Assembly (NCBI GenBank): GCA_965243265.1 | Contig: CBDEUL010000002.1 | Span: 186,001-250,000, forward strand | Direction of reading: 5' to 3' | Source of the DNA: Flavicella sp965243265 | GTDB taxonomy: Bacteria > Bacteroidota > Bacteroidia > Flavobacteriales > Flavobacteriaceae | DNA length: 64,000 bases | Shown here: one piece after another, positions 34,151-43,269 of the stretch | Layout of the letters: each line of letters opens with the position of its first letter | Position numbering within the stretch: the first letter of the stretch is position 1 | Program-made: the position numbers and the translations under genes | Notes under the pieces: generated by a model | What the model saw: only the letters and a program-made list of their open reading frames with translations | Told to the model about the DNA's origin: nothing | The model's database searches: none

Positions 34151-36742
34151 ATGGCTAAAGAACCGAAATTAGCAAGATTTAACAATAACGTATTGTCTAA
34201 GTATCAAATGTACAACAGTGTTTTTACAACATTGCCTTTTGACTCTATAGCAAATACAGGTGTACTATTACCACTATTTCATAAAGTTTGTAATGAAGGT
34301 TTTAAAACTGGAAAAAACCCTACTGAAATAGTAGATACCTTTTTCAAAAGATACCAACAAGATCCTTCAGATCAAGAAAAGGAAACTCTTCTATTCAAAT
34401 TCATTCAATACATAGAACGTCAAGTTGTATTGTTTGATGCAATTGAAGACGCTGCCTTCCCTGTGGTAAACAATATGCAAGGTATTGGAACTATGAGAAA
34501 TATTAAAGAAGAGGTAGATTCACGACATATCAAACCTCAGCTTAAAAAATATTTAGAAGATTTCAAGACTAGAATTGTATTAACAGCACACCCTACACAA
34601 TTTTACCCAGGTACAATTTTATCTATCTTAACAGATTTACAAAAAGCTATTAAGAAAGATGATTTATTAATGGTTAAAAAATTGCTTTCTCAATTAGGAA
34701 AAACTGCATTTTTTGTTGACAAAAAACCAACACCTTATGATGAAGCTATCAGCTTAATCTGGTACCTAGAGAACGTATTTTACCACTCAATTAGTAAAAC
34801 ATACGACTATATTAGAAGTAATATATTTGATGATGAAGCTATCGATAACGAATTTATCAATTTAGGTTTCTGGCCTGGAGGAGATAGAGATGGAAATCCT
34901 TTTGTTACAACTGAAACTACTTTAAAAGTAGCAGCAAAACTTAAGGAAACAATCATCAAAAATTACTATAGAGACGCTAAAAAACTACGTCGTAGATTAA
35001 CTTTTGATGGAGTTTATGAAGCTATCATAGCTATTGAAACAAAACTATACGAAAGTTTCACACACCCTGATGAAGACACTAAAATCAGCTTAGAAGAATT
35101 AACTTCTGAATTGAATAGAATAAGAAAAATACTTGTTGAGAAACACAACTCACTGTTCTTAGGAAAACTAGATAACTTAATTAATAAAGTTACCTTATTC
35201 GGATACCATTTTGCTACTCTTGATATTAGACAAGATAGTAGAGTACACCACAATGTATTTACTAAAATTGTATCAGAGCTATTAGAATCTGGAAGTATCT
35301 TATTCCCTAAAAACTACTTAGAGCTTTCTGCTGAAGAGCAAATAAAAGTTCTATCTCATATCAAAGGAGATATTGATCCTGGATTATTTAACGACGATAT
35401 GGTTGTTAAAACATTAGGTTCAATAAGAGCTATTGACAGTATCCAAAAAGAAAATGGTGAAAAAGGAGCTAATAGATATATCATTAGTAACAATCAAACA
35501 TCATTAAACGTTATGGAAACATTCGCTATGTTAAACCTATCTGGTTTTGGCGATGAACTTCCTGTTGATATTGTTCCTTTATTTGAAACTGTTGACGATT
35601 TAGAAATTGCAGATACTGTAATGAGAGAATTGTACAGCAATGAACAATATAGAAACCATGTAACACAAAGAGGAGACAAACAAACAATTATGCTTGGGTT
35701 CTCTGACGGTACAAAAGATGGCGGTTACTTAATGGCTAACTGGGCTATTTTTAAAGCAAAAGAAAACTTAACTAAGATTTCACAAGAATTTGGAATCAAA
35801 GTGATATTCTTTGACGGACGTGGTGGACCTCCTGCACGTGGTGGTGGAAAAACAAACAAGTTTTACGCTTCTTTAGGACCTACTATTGAAAATCAAGAAA
35901 TTCAACTTACAGTTCAAGGACAAACTATTAGTTCTAACTTCGGAAACTTAGATTCGTCTAAATTCAACTTAGAACAATTATTAGGAGCTGGTATCTCTAA
36001 TAAATTATTTAATAGCCCTAGAAACGGAGCCATGACTCCTGAACACAGAGCTATTATGAATGATTTAGCAGACACTAGTTATCAAACATACGTAGATTTC
36101 AAAAATCACCCAATGTTCTTACCTTATTTGGAAAGAATGAGTACTTTGAAATATTACGGAAAAGCTAATATCGGTAGTCGCCCTTCTAAAAGATCACAAT
36201 CTAAATCATTAGACTTTGGAGATTTAAGAGCAATTCCTTTTGTAGGTAGCTGGAGTCAATTGAAACAAAACGTTCCTGGATTCTTTGGAGTTGGTAGCGC
36301 TTTGAAAAAATATGAAGATGCAGGTGAATTTGACAAAGTAGTAGATTTCTACAACAAATCTAACTTCTTAAAAACACTTCTAGAAAATAGTGTTATGTCT
36401 CTTTCTAAATCTTTCTTTGAATTGACTGCTTATATGGCTAACGACAAAGAATTTGGAGATTTCTGGATTATTATCCACGAAGAGTACAAAACAACAAAAC
36501 GCTTGTTATTAAAACTAACAGGTCATAAAGAATTGATGGAGAATTATCCTGACGGAAAAGCCTCTATCGAAGTTCGTGAATCTATTGCACTTCCTTTATT
36601 AACTATTCAACAATACGCTTTAAGGGAACTTCAAAAGATGAATGCTTCTGGTAAAGTTGACGAAAAACGATTACAAACATTTGAAAAAATTGTTACACGA
36701 TCGTTGTTTGGAAACATCAATGCCAGTAGAAACTCTGCTTAA
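34151..36742 (+). CDS. ppc: Phosphoenolpyruvate carboxylase
   Basis: Carboxylates PEP to oxaloacetate to refill the TCA cycle. The 863 residues have the catalytic His motif VLTAHPTQ, the LGFWPGGDRDGNPFVT segment, LDIRQDSRVHH, MLGFSDGTKDGGYLMANW and GRGG in FFDGRGGPPARGGGKTN, then SRPSKR and an LFGNINASRNSA end. The glycine loop reads GRGGPPARGGG where proteobacterial enzymes read GRGGxxGRGG; the motif is otherwise complete. Start ATG at 34151, with an in-frame TTG at 34130 rejected. Ends with a strong terminator. Confidence 0.95.
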   Translation: MAKEPKLARFNNNVLSKYQMYNSVFTTLPFDSIANTGVLLPLFHKVCNEGFKTGKNPTEIVDTFFKRYQQDPSDQEKETLLFKFIQYIERQVVLFDAIEDAAFPVVNNMQGIGTMRNIKEEVDSRHIKPQLKKYLEDFKTRIVLTAHPTQFYPGTILSILTDLQKAIKKDDLLMVKKLLSQLGKTAFFVDKKPTPYDEAISLIWYLENVFYHSISKTYDYIRSNIFDDEAIDNEFINLGFWPGGDRDGNPFVTTETTLKVAAKLKETIIKNYYRDAKKLRRRLTFDGVYEAIIAIETKLYESFTHPDEDTKISLEELTSELNRIRKILVEKHNSLFLGKLDNLINKVTLFGYHFATLDIRQDSRVHHNVFTKIVSELLESGSILFPKNYLELSAEEQIKVLSHIKGDIDPGLFNDDMVVKTLGSIRAIDSIQKENGEKGANRYIISNNQTSLNVMETFAMLNLSGFGDELPVDIVPLFETVDDLEIADTVMRELYSNEQYRNHVTQRGDKQTIMLGFSDGTKDGGYLMANWAIFKAKENLTKISQEFGIKVIFFDGRGGPPARGGGKTNKFYASLGPTIENQEIQLTVQGQTISSNFGNLDSSKFNLEQLLGAGISNKLFNSPRNGAMTPEHRAIMNDLADTSYQTYVDFKNHPMFLPYLERMSTLKYYGKANIGSRPSKRSQSKSLDFGDLRAIPFVGSWSQLKQNVPGFFGVGSALKKYEDAGEFDKVVDFYNKSNFLKTLLENSVMSLSKSFFELTAYMANDKEFGDFWIIIHEEYKTTKRLLLKLTGHKELMENYPDGKASIEVRESIALPLLTIQQYALRELQKMNASGKVDEKRLQTFEKIVTRSLFGNINASRNSA

Positions 36743-36764
36743 TATACACGATACTATTAAATAG

Positions 36765-36795
36765 AAAACTCCCATGTAGTTTACATGGGAGTTTT
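36765..36795 (+). terminator. Terminator after ppc
   Basis: Perfect 14-bp stem (36765-36778 and 36782-36795, AAAACTCCCATGTA) with a 3-base loop, followed by a T-rich tract. Confidence 0.9.
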
Positions 36796-36917
36796 ATTAT
36801 TTTTTTACCCCTAATATCAACATATAAATTATACCCCACAAAAAACAGACAAAACACACAACCATATTGCATCTAATGAAATGCCGTATTCTAATTTAAA
36901 AAGTATCTTAAAAAGCT

Positions 36918-37550
36918 ATGAAAAGTAAAAAAAAACTGATACTAATTGACACAGACAAGTCTTTCAAAAAGACCGTCTTATCACAACTAGAAGATGATGT
37001 GATTGTATCACTGACTACTCATGATACACATAAATTAATTGAACATCTCAATAACAAACCCCACCCACAATTTATCATCATCAACATCTGTTGTCCTATT
37101 ATAAATGACAATAATTTATCTGAAACCCTCAAAAAAGAATATCCTGATATAAAACTTATAGGTCTTTATGACAGTGAAGACAAAGACTATCATGAAAAAT
37201 TCTCTTCTCTTTTTAGTTACGATGCATATATCAACAGAAAAGAAAGCTTTGATGTAACAAAAAAGACAATAGAAAAAGTCACAAAAAAAGGTTTCTATTA
37301 CTCAAAAGAACAAATAAGAGATGCTCATAGAGTTAATAGGATTATTTATACAAAAGAAATATTCACCAAAAGAGAAAAAGAAATATTATTTTTAATCTCT
37401 AAACAATATACAACACAAGAAATTTCTGAAAAATTATTCTTAAGTCCCAGAACAATAGAAGGTCACAGAAATAGTATGCTATTAAAAAGTTCCTCTAAAA
37501 ATGTAGCTGGTTTATTAGTATTCGCTTTTAAAAATAAATTAATTCAATAA
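36918..37550 (+). CDS. LuxR-type response regulator with altered receiver domain
   Basis: 210 residues. An N-terminal receiver-like domain (about 1-120) has the acidic pair near D11 and D13, but the phosphate-accepting Asp is replaced by Asn56 in FIIINICCP, at exactly the normal place (Asp plus four residues to Pro). A C-terminal LuxR helix-turn-helix follows (about 150-210: FTKREKEILFLISKQYTTQEISEKLFLSPRTIEGHRNSML). Ordinary phosphorylation is therefore unlikely. No histidine kinase gene is adjacent. It converges with the Crp/Fnr gene beside the cbb3 cluster; a link to respiration is only suggested by position. Confidence 0.88.
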   Translation: MKSKKKLILIDTDKSFKKTVLSQLEDDVIVSLTTHDTHKLIEHLNNKPHPQFIIINICCPIINDNNLSETLKKEYPDIKLIGLYDSEDKDYHEKFSSLFSYDAYINRKESFDVTKKTIEKVTKKGFYYSKEQIRDAHRVNRIIYTKEIFTKREKEILFLISKQYTTQEISEKLFLSPRTIEGHRNSMLLKSSSKNVAGLLVFAFKNKLIQ

Positions 37551-37557
37551 CAAGTTA

Positions 37558-38244
37558 CTAAAAACCATTGCTAATTCGTTTTAAAGATTCTTCACTAAGA
37601 ACCTTTATCTTTTTACCTATTAACGAAATAACTTTGTCTTTTTTTAGTTCTGATAACAAACGAATAGCCGATTCAGTTGCCGTACCAATTGTATTGGCTA
37701 TTTCTTCCCTAGAAAGTTTTACATCCAAACAACCATCAGGATCTTCCCCGTAAATTTCATGCAAAAAGATAAGCGTATCAGCCAAACGTTGACGCACTGT
37801 TTTTTGAGCCATATTGGTAATTGTATCATTGGCATCTTTTAAATCATGACACACAACCTTAAACATATCTTTAGAAAAATTCTGATTCCCCTCAATAGCG
37901 TCAAAAATATCTTGTTTAGGAATAAAACAAGCTCTCATCTCTTCCAAAGCTACTACCGATAAATTAACAGGCTCTTCACTAAGTACAGATCTGTATCCTA
38001 ACATATCTCCATGTTTGATAAACTTTACAATCTGTTCTTTACCATTAGGACTCAACTTCGTTAACTTACATTTTCCTTCCTTAATACAGTAAACACCACT
38101 TAGCATCGTCCCTTCCTTAAAAATCACATCTCCTTTCTTAAAAACCAATTCTGATTTATGACCAGAAACCTCCTTTAACTCCTTTGTAGAAAGGGTTTTA
38201 AGCATGTTAAACTCACGGATAATACATTGATTACAATTCCCCAT
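37558..38244 (-). CDS. Crp/Fnr-family regulator beside the cbb3 oxidase genes
   Basis: 228 residues. A cyclic-nucleotide-like sensor domain (about 20-140, VFKKGDVIFKEGTMLSGVYCIKEG) and a C-terminal winged helix (about 150-222) with LSREEIANTIGTATESAIRLLSEL. In the recognition helix the Glu and Arg that read TGA in FNR (E-x-x-S-R) are kept, but the Ser is Ile here. N-terminal Cys4 and Cys7 (MGNCNQC) and further cysteines at about 53 and 59 leave open an Fe-S or redox sensor. Divergent from ccoI, with an FNR-like palindrome between, so it is the likely regulator of the cbb3 genes. Start ATG at 38244. Confidence 0.92.
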   Translation of the reverse strand: MGNCNQCIIREFNMLKTLSTKELKEVSGHKSELVFKKGDVIFKEGTMLSGVYCIKEGKCKLTKLSPNGKEQIVKFIKHGDMLGYRSVLSEEPVNLSVVALEEMRACFIPKQDIFDAIEGNQNFSKDMFKVVCHDLKDANDTITNMAQKTVRQRLADTLIFLHEIYGEDPDGCLDVKLSREEIANTIGTATESAIRLLSELKKDKVISLIGKKIKVLSEESLKRISNGF

Positions 38245-38266
38245 AATGACTAGCTCTTTTCTATAT

Positions 38267-38274
38267 CAAAGATA
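38267..38274 (-). promoter_or_regulatory. Predicted -7 box of the Crp/Fnr gene
   Basis: TATCTTTG on the minus strand, matching TAnnTTTG, 22 bases before the ATG. The palindrome at 38285-38298 covers the place of its -33 box, which would suit autorepression. Confidence 0.55.
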
Positions 38275-38284
38275 ACTTAAAAAT

Positions 38285-38298
38285 ATGATAATTATCAT
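38285..38298. promoter_or_regulatory. FNR-like operator upstream of ccoI
   Basis: Perfect palindrome ATGATAATTATCAT, containing TGAT-N4-ATCA as in the FNR site TTGAT-N4-ATCAA. Its centre is 29.5 bases before the first base of the ccoI -7 box, which puts it near -41 from the transcription start, the class II activator position. Confidence 0.7.
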
Positions 38299-38320
38299 TA
38301 TTCTATTTTGTATTTTACCT

Positions 38321-38328
38321 GAAATTTG
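38321..38328 (+). promoter_or_regulatory. Predicted -7 box for ccoI
   Basis: GAAATTTG, one base from TAnnTTTG. No TTTG at the -33 place; an activator-dependent promoter is expected to lack one. The leader to the ATG at 38429 would be about 95 bases. Confidence 0.5.
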
Positions 38329-38428
38329 CAGTATTATTTTAGGTATGAACGTCTGTAAAGACACAACATAGAGGTTTATTTATAACATTAATTTAGAACT
38401 ACAAAATACAAACCTTGTATTTCAGAAC

Positions 38429-40819
38429 ATGGAAAAAACGAACTGCTATCACTGTGGTAATGATTGCAATGAGGAAGATGTTCTTGTTTTAAATGAAAAA
38501 CACTTTTGCTGTAATGGCTGTAAGACTGTGTTTGAGATTTTAAACGAGAATGAACTTACTTGTTATTATGATTTTGAAACCTCACCAGGAAAAATCCCTG
38601 AAGAAATTGAAGGTAAATATGATTATTTAGACAATGAATCTATTGCCTCAAAACTGTATGAATTTGATTCTGAAGAAACAAGCATCATAACATTCAATAT
38701 ACCTCATATACACTGTAGTTCCTGTATTTGGGTATTAGAAAACCTTCATAAACTAAACCCAAAGATTAACTCTTCAAAAGTTAACTTCCCTAAAAAAACA
38801 GTACGAATCGTATTCCATAAGAAAGATATCTCCTTAAAAGAGGTAGTTATTCTATTAAACTCTATAGGATACGACCCTTATATTAGTCTTGAAAACACTG
38901 TACAAGACAAAAATAAAACATCAGACAAAACACTTATCTATAAATTAGGAGTTGCTGGATTTGCCTTTGGAAACATCATGTTTTTATCGTTTCCTGAATA
39001 TTTTGAAGTAAATGAATTTTGGCTAAACCAATACAAACCCTTTTTTAGGTGGATCATGTTCTTCCTTTCAACCCCAGTTTTATTATACTCTTCACAAGAT
39101 TATTTTATTACCGCATACAAAGGAATTCGTCATAAAATATTAAACATAGATGTTCCCATTGCTTTAGGAGTATTCGTTCTTTACGCTAGAAGTACTTATG
39201 AAATTGTTTACAACCTAGGACAAGGCTACTTTGACAGTTTAACAGGTCTTATTTTTTTCTTATTACTAGGAAAGTTATTCCAACAAAGAACCTATTCTTT
39301 CCTATCATTTGAAAGAGATTACAAATCATATTTTCCCATTGCTGTTACTAAAATCAATAATAACAAAGAAGAATCTATCCAGATATACGATATTAAAAAA
39401 GGAGATCGAATCTTAATTCGAAACCATGAATTGATACCCGTTGACGGAATCATGATTAATGGAAATGCTTTAATTGATTACAGTTTTGTTACAGGAGAAG
39501 CAACACCTGTCACCAAAAAATCAGGTGACAAAATATTTGCAGGAGGAAAACAAATGTCTGGTATTATTGAAATAGAAACCACCAAATCTGTTTCTCAAAG
39601 CTACCTTACACAGCTATGGAGTAACGATGTTTTTAACATCAACAAAGAAGAAAAATTCAAAAATATTACAGACCAAATCAGTCAATACTTCACATATGTA
39701 ATATTAAGTATTGCCACCCTTTCTGGTATTTATTGGTACTTAAACAACCCTAGCAATGCTATCAATGTTGTTACCTCTATCTTAATTATTGCTTGTCCGT
39801 GTGCTTTGGCTCTCTCTGCTCCTTTTACACTTGGTAATATGATTCGGATTTTTGGAAAACATAAGTTCTATTTAAAAAACACGAGTGTTATTGAGAATTT
39901 AGCTCAAATCAACACATTGGTCTTCGACAAAACCGGAACCATTACTTCAGCTAAAAACCCTGATATTTCTTATGAAGGCACCTCATTATCTTCTAAAGAA
40001 AAACAAGGACTTAAATCTTTAATCAGAAACTCAAACCACCCATTAAGTAGAATTCTTTATGATAAATTAGAGAATATTGATTTAGCTCCTCTAAAAGAAT
40101 TTAAAGAAACAGTAGGTGAAGGGATTGAAGGGATTGTAAATGAAAATATTATAAAAGTAGGAACTGCTAAATTCACTGGTTTTTCAAACAAAAGCCCCTT
40201 AGAAACCTCTGTTTATCTTAGCATTAATGGAATTCAAAAAGGAAAATACACTTATAAAAACCAATATAGAATCGGTGTTTTTTCAATGTTTAAAAAGCTA
40301 TCTGAAAAATACAATATTTCAATTTTATCAGGTGATAATGAAGGGGAACGCACATTTTTAAAAGAGCACCTACCCCCCAATACTTCCTTAACTTTCAAAC
40401 AAAAACCTGAAGATAAACTAAACTATATTGAATTAAAACAACGCTCTAAAAATCATGTGCTCATGTTTGGAGATGGACTTAATGATGCTGGAGCGCTTGC
40501 ACAAAGTAATGTTGGTATAGCTGTTTCGGAAAACGTAAATGTTTTTTCACCCGCTTGTGATGCTATTATAGATGCTGAAGTAATGAATAAAACTCCACAG
40601 TTTTTAAAACTAGCAAAAACCTCAATAAAAATCATCAAAGCCAGTTTTATTCTATCTTTTTTATATAACTTAGTAGGGCTTTATTTTGCTGTTAGCGGAG
40701 AGTTATCTCCTGTAATAGCAGCCATATTAATGCCCCTTAGTTCTATTTCTGTAGTTGTATTTGTTACAGTATTAACAAACTACAGTGCTAGAAAATTAAA
40801 CAACCAAACAAAACCATAA
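38429..40819 (+). CDS. ccoI: Copper-transporting P-type ATPase CcoI (FixI) for cbb3 assembly
   Basis: 796 residues. Exports copper for insertion into cbb3 oxidase. The N-terminal Cys-rich region (CYHCG, CCNGC; residues 6-31) is followed by an HMA domain with C96-SSC99. Eight membrane helices are expected. The CPC ion motif is at 456-458 (IIACPCALALSAP), the phosphorylated Asp500 in DKTGT, a TGEATPV actuator loop, and GDGLNDAGAL. Start ATG at 38429. First gene after the FNR-like operator. A 68-base gap with a second operator separates it from ccoS. Confidence 0.95.
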   Translation: MEKTNCYHCGNDCNEEDVLVLNEKHFCCNGCKTVFEILNENELTCYYDFETSPGKIPEEIEGKYDYLDNESIASKLYEFDSEETSIITFNIPHIHCSSCIWVLENLHKLNPKINSSKVNFPKKTVRIVFHKKDISLKEVVILLNSIGYDPYISLENTVQDKNKTSDKTLIYKLGVAGFAFGNIMFLSFPEYFEVNEFWLNQYKPFFRWIMFFLSTPVLLYSSQDYFITAYKGIRHKILNIDVPIALGVFVLYARSTYEIVYNLGQGYFDSLTGLIFFLLLGKLFQQRTYSFLSFERDYKSYFPIAVTKINNNKEESIQIYDIKKGDRILIRNHELIPVDGIMINGNALIDYSFVTGEATPVTKKSGDKIFAGGKQMSGIIEIETTKSVSQSYLTQLWSNDVFNINKEEKFKNITDQISQYFTYVILSIATLSGIYWYLNNPSNAINVVTSILIIACPCALALSAPFTLGNMIRIFGKHKFYLKNTSVIENLAQINTLVFDKTGTITSAKNPDISYEGTSLSSKEKQGLKSLIRNSNHPLSRILYDKLENIDLAPLKEFKETVGEGIEGIVNENIIKVGTAKFTGFSNKSPLETSVYLSINGIQKGKYTYKNQYRIGVFSMFKKLSEKYNISILSGDNEGERTFLKEHLPPNTSLTFKQKPEDKLNYIELKQRSKNHVLMFGDGLNDAGALAQSNVGIAVSENVNVFSPACDAIIDAEVMNKTPQFLKLAKTSIKIIKASFILSFLYNLVGLYFAVSGELSPVIAAILMPLSSISVVVFVTVLTNYSARKLNNQTKP

Positions 40820-40822
40820 ACC

Positions 40823-40836
40823 ATGACAATTATCAT
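40823..40836. promoter_or_regulatory. FNR-like operator upstream of ccoS-ccoNOQP
   Basis: ATGACAATTATCAT, the same as the 38285 site except for one base (C for T at the fifth position). Its centre is 29.5 bases before the -7 box at 40859-40866, the same distance as at ccoI. Confidence 0.7.
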
Positions 40837-40858
40837 AAAATAATTTCTGTCGCAAAGA

Positions 40859-40866
40859 TACCTTTG
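40859..40866 (+). promoter_or_regulatory. Predicted -7 box for the ccoS-ccoNOQP operon
   Basis: TACCTTTG, a full match to TAnnTTTG, 21 bases before the ccoS ATG at 40888. Confidence 0.65.
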
Positions 40867-40887
40867 CTCAATAAATAAGATTTAGGT

Positions 40888-41076
40888 ATGAGTATTATTT
40901 ATTTGCTAATAACGATTAGTCTCGTTGTTGCATTATTTTTCTTTTTTACTTTCATTAAAGCTGTGAAAAGTGGTCAATTCGAAGATTCGTATACCCCCTC
41001 TGTTCGCATGCTCTTTGATGATAGTCCAAAAACAACACAACTAAAAAACAAAACTAATTCTAAAAACAATTCGTAA
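40888..41076 (+). CDS. ccoS: cbb3 oxidase maturation protein CcoS
   Basis: 62-residue single-helix protein needed for heme and copper insertion into cbb3 oxidase. MSIIYLLITISLVVALFFFFTFIKAVKSGQFEDSYTPSVRMLFDD shows the membrane helix followed by the family's G-Q-F-x-D segment. Start ATG at 40888, four bases before ccoNO. Confidence 0.92.
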   Translation: MSIIYLLITISLVVALFFFFTFIKAVKSGQFEDSYTPSVRMLFDDSPKTTQLKNKTNSKNNS

Positions 41077-41080
41077 TTAA

Positions 41081-43264
41081 ATGGAAGTACAACAATTTTA
41101 CTACGACAACAAGATTGTAAAAAATTTCATCTACGCAACCATCTTCTGGGGGCTTATTGGAATGACAGTCGGATTACTCTTAGCATTTATGTTCTTATTC
41201 CCTAACATGACCAGTGGAATATCATGGCTAAGTTTTGGACGTTTACGTCCACTTCATACAAATGCAGTAATTTTTGCCTTTGTTGGTAATGCAATTTATG
41301 CAGGTGTATACTACTCTACACAACGTTTATTAAAAGCAAGAATGTGGAGTGACTTTTTAAGTAAATTTAATTTCTGGGGTTGGCAAGCTATCATTGTTGC
41401 AGCAGCCATTACACTTCCTTTAGGATACACTACCAGTAAAGAATATGCCGAATTAGAATGGCCTATAGATATTGCAATTGCCTTAGTATGGGTTGCTTTT
41501 GGTGCCAATTTAATAGGTACAATCATAAAAAGAAGAGAACGTCACATGTACGTTTCTATATGGTTTTACTTAGGAACTTTTGTAACGGTTGCCGTTTTAC
41601 ATATTTTCAACAGTTTTGAGTTACCTATTTCTTTTATGAAAAGTTACTCTGTATACGCAGGTGTACAAGATGCTTTGGTACAATGGTGGTATGGGCACAA
41701 TGCGGTTGCATTTTTCTTAACTACTCCTTTCTTAGGACTTATGTATTACTTTATTCCTAAGGCAGCAAACAGACCCGTATACTCATACAGACTTTCTATA
41801 GTTCACTTTTGGTCATTGATATTTATATATATCTGGGCAGGACCTCACCACTTACTATACACTTCATTACCTGATTGGGCTCAAAACTTAGGAGTTGCAT
41901 TTTCTGTTATGTTAATTGCACCATCTTGGGGAGGTATGATTAATGGATTGTTAACCTTACGTGGTGCTTGGGATAAAGTTAGAACAGATCCTGTTTTAAA
42001 ATTTATGGTTGTAGCCGTTACAGGTTATGGTATGGCAACATTTGAAGGACCAATGCTTTCTTTAAAAAATGTAAATGCAATTGCTCACTTTACTGACTGG
42101 ATTGTTGCACACGTGCATGTTGGAGCTTTAGCTTGGAATGGATTCTTAACATTTGGTATGATCTACTGGCTGGTGCCTAAAATGTTTAAAACAAAATTAT
42201 TTTCTGTAAAATTAGCCAATGCACACTTTTGGATTGGAACCTTAGGTATTATTTTATATACATTACCTATGTATGTTGCTGGGTTTGTTCAAGCTTCTAT
42301 GTGGAAACAATTTAACCCAGACGGAACTTTAATGTATGGTAACTTCTTAGAAACTGTAACGCAAATTATGCCTATGTACTGGATGCGTGCTATTGGAGGT
42401 ACTTTATTTATTCTTGGATCATTTATAATGTTGTACAACATTGTAAAAACTGTAAAAACAGGATCTGCTGTTGAAGATGATTTAGCCGAATCGGCTCCTT
42501 TGAAAAAATTAAGCAAAGGAAGATTGGTTGGTGAAGGTTGGCACCAACAACTAGAAAGAAAACCTGTACAATTGACATTATTAGCAACTGTTACTATTTT
42601 AATTGGAGGTGCAGTTCAAATTATACCAACACTATTAGTAGAATCTAACATCCCTACTATTTCAAGTGTAAAACCATACACTCCTCTAGAATTAGAAGGA
42701 AGAGACTTATATATCCGTGAAGGATGTGTTGGATGTCACTCACAAATGATTCGTCCATTTAGATCAGAAGTAGAACGTTATGGAGAATACTCTAAAGCAG
42801 GAGAGTTTGTATACGACCATCCATTCTTATGGGGATCTAAACGTACAGGTCCAGATTTAGCTAGAGAGGGACAAAAATATTCTGATAGCTGGCACTTTAA
42901 CCATATGTACGATCCACAAAGTACATCGCCTGGTTCAATTATGCCACGTTACCAATGGTTAACAAATAACGTATTAGATGTTAGTCAAACACAAGATAAA
43001 ATGAAAGCCATGGTTACTTTAGGAGTTCCATATAGTGAAGAAGAAATTCAAAATGCACTTGTTACTTTAGAAGCACAAGCAAATCAGATTGAACAAAACC
43101 TTCACCAAGACCCTTCTTTTGTTGAAAATTACGAAGCTGAAAAAGAAGCAGCTCAGCAAAATGGAGAAGAATTTATCCCTATCAGTAAAAGAGAAATTGT
43201 AGCATTGATTTCTTACTTACAACGTTTAGGTACAGATATTAAAGTGAAAGACTCTCAAAAATAA
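41081..43264 (+). CDS. ccoNO: Fused cbb3 oxidase subunits CcoN and CcoO
   Basis: 727 residues joining the catalytic subunit CcoN (about 1-475, roughly 12 helices) to the cytochrome c subunit CcoO (about 500-727). CcoN shows conserved histidines in RPLHTNAVIFAFVGN, QWWYGHNAVAFFLT (copper site), AGPHHLLYTSLPDW and IVAHVHVGALAWNGF. The CcoO part has a membrane anchor (QLTLLATVTILIGGAVQIIP) and one heme c motif, C549-VGC-H553. The fusion is known in Bacteroidetes. CcoN binds heme b and b3-CuB, where oxygen is reduced. Start ATG at 41081. Confidence 0.96.
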   Translation: MEVQQFYYDNKIVKNFIYATIFWGLIGMTVGLLLAFMFLFPNMTSGISWLSFGRLRPLHTNAVIFAFVGNAIYAGVYYSTQRLLKARMWSDFLSKFNFWGWQAIIVAAAITLPLGYTTSKEYAELEWPIDIAIALVWVAFGANLIGTIIKRRERHMYVSIWFYLGTFVTVAVLHIFNSFELPISFMKSYSVYAGVQDALVQWWYGHNAVAFFLTTPFLGLMYYFIPKAANRPVYSYRLSIVHFWSLIFIYIWAGPHHLLYTSLPDWAQNLGVAFSVMLIAPSWGGMINGLLTLRGAWDKVRTDPVLKFMVVAVTGYGMATFEGPMLSLKNVNAIAHFTDWIVAHVHVGALAWNGFLTFGMIYWLVPKMFKTKLFSVKLANAHFWIGTLGIILYTLPMYVAGFVQASMWKQFNPDGTLMYGNFLETVTQIMPMYWMRAIGGTLFILGSFIMLYNIVKTVKTGSAVEDDLAESAPLKKLSKGRLVGEGWHQQLERKPVQLTLLATVTILIGGAVQIIPTLLVESNIPTISSVKPYTPLELEGRDLYIREGCVGCHSQMIRPFRSEVERYGEYSKAGEFVYDHPFLWGSKRTGPDLAREGQKYSDSWHFNHMYDPQSTSPGSIMPRYQWLTNNVLDVSQTQDKMKAMVTLGVPYSEEEIQNALVTLEAQANQIEQNLHQDPSFVENYEAEKEAAQQNGEEFIPISKREIVALISYLQRLGTDIKVKDSQK

Positions 43265-43269
43265 AAACT

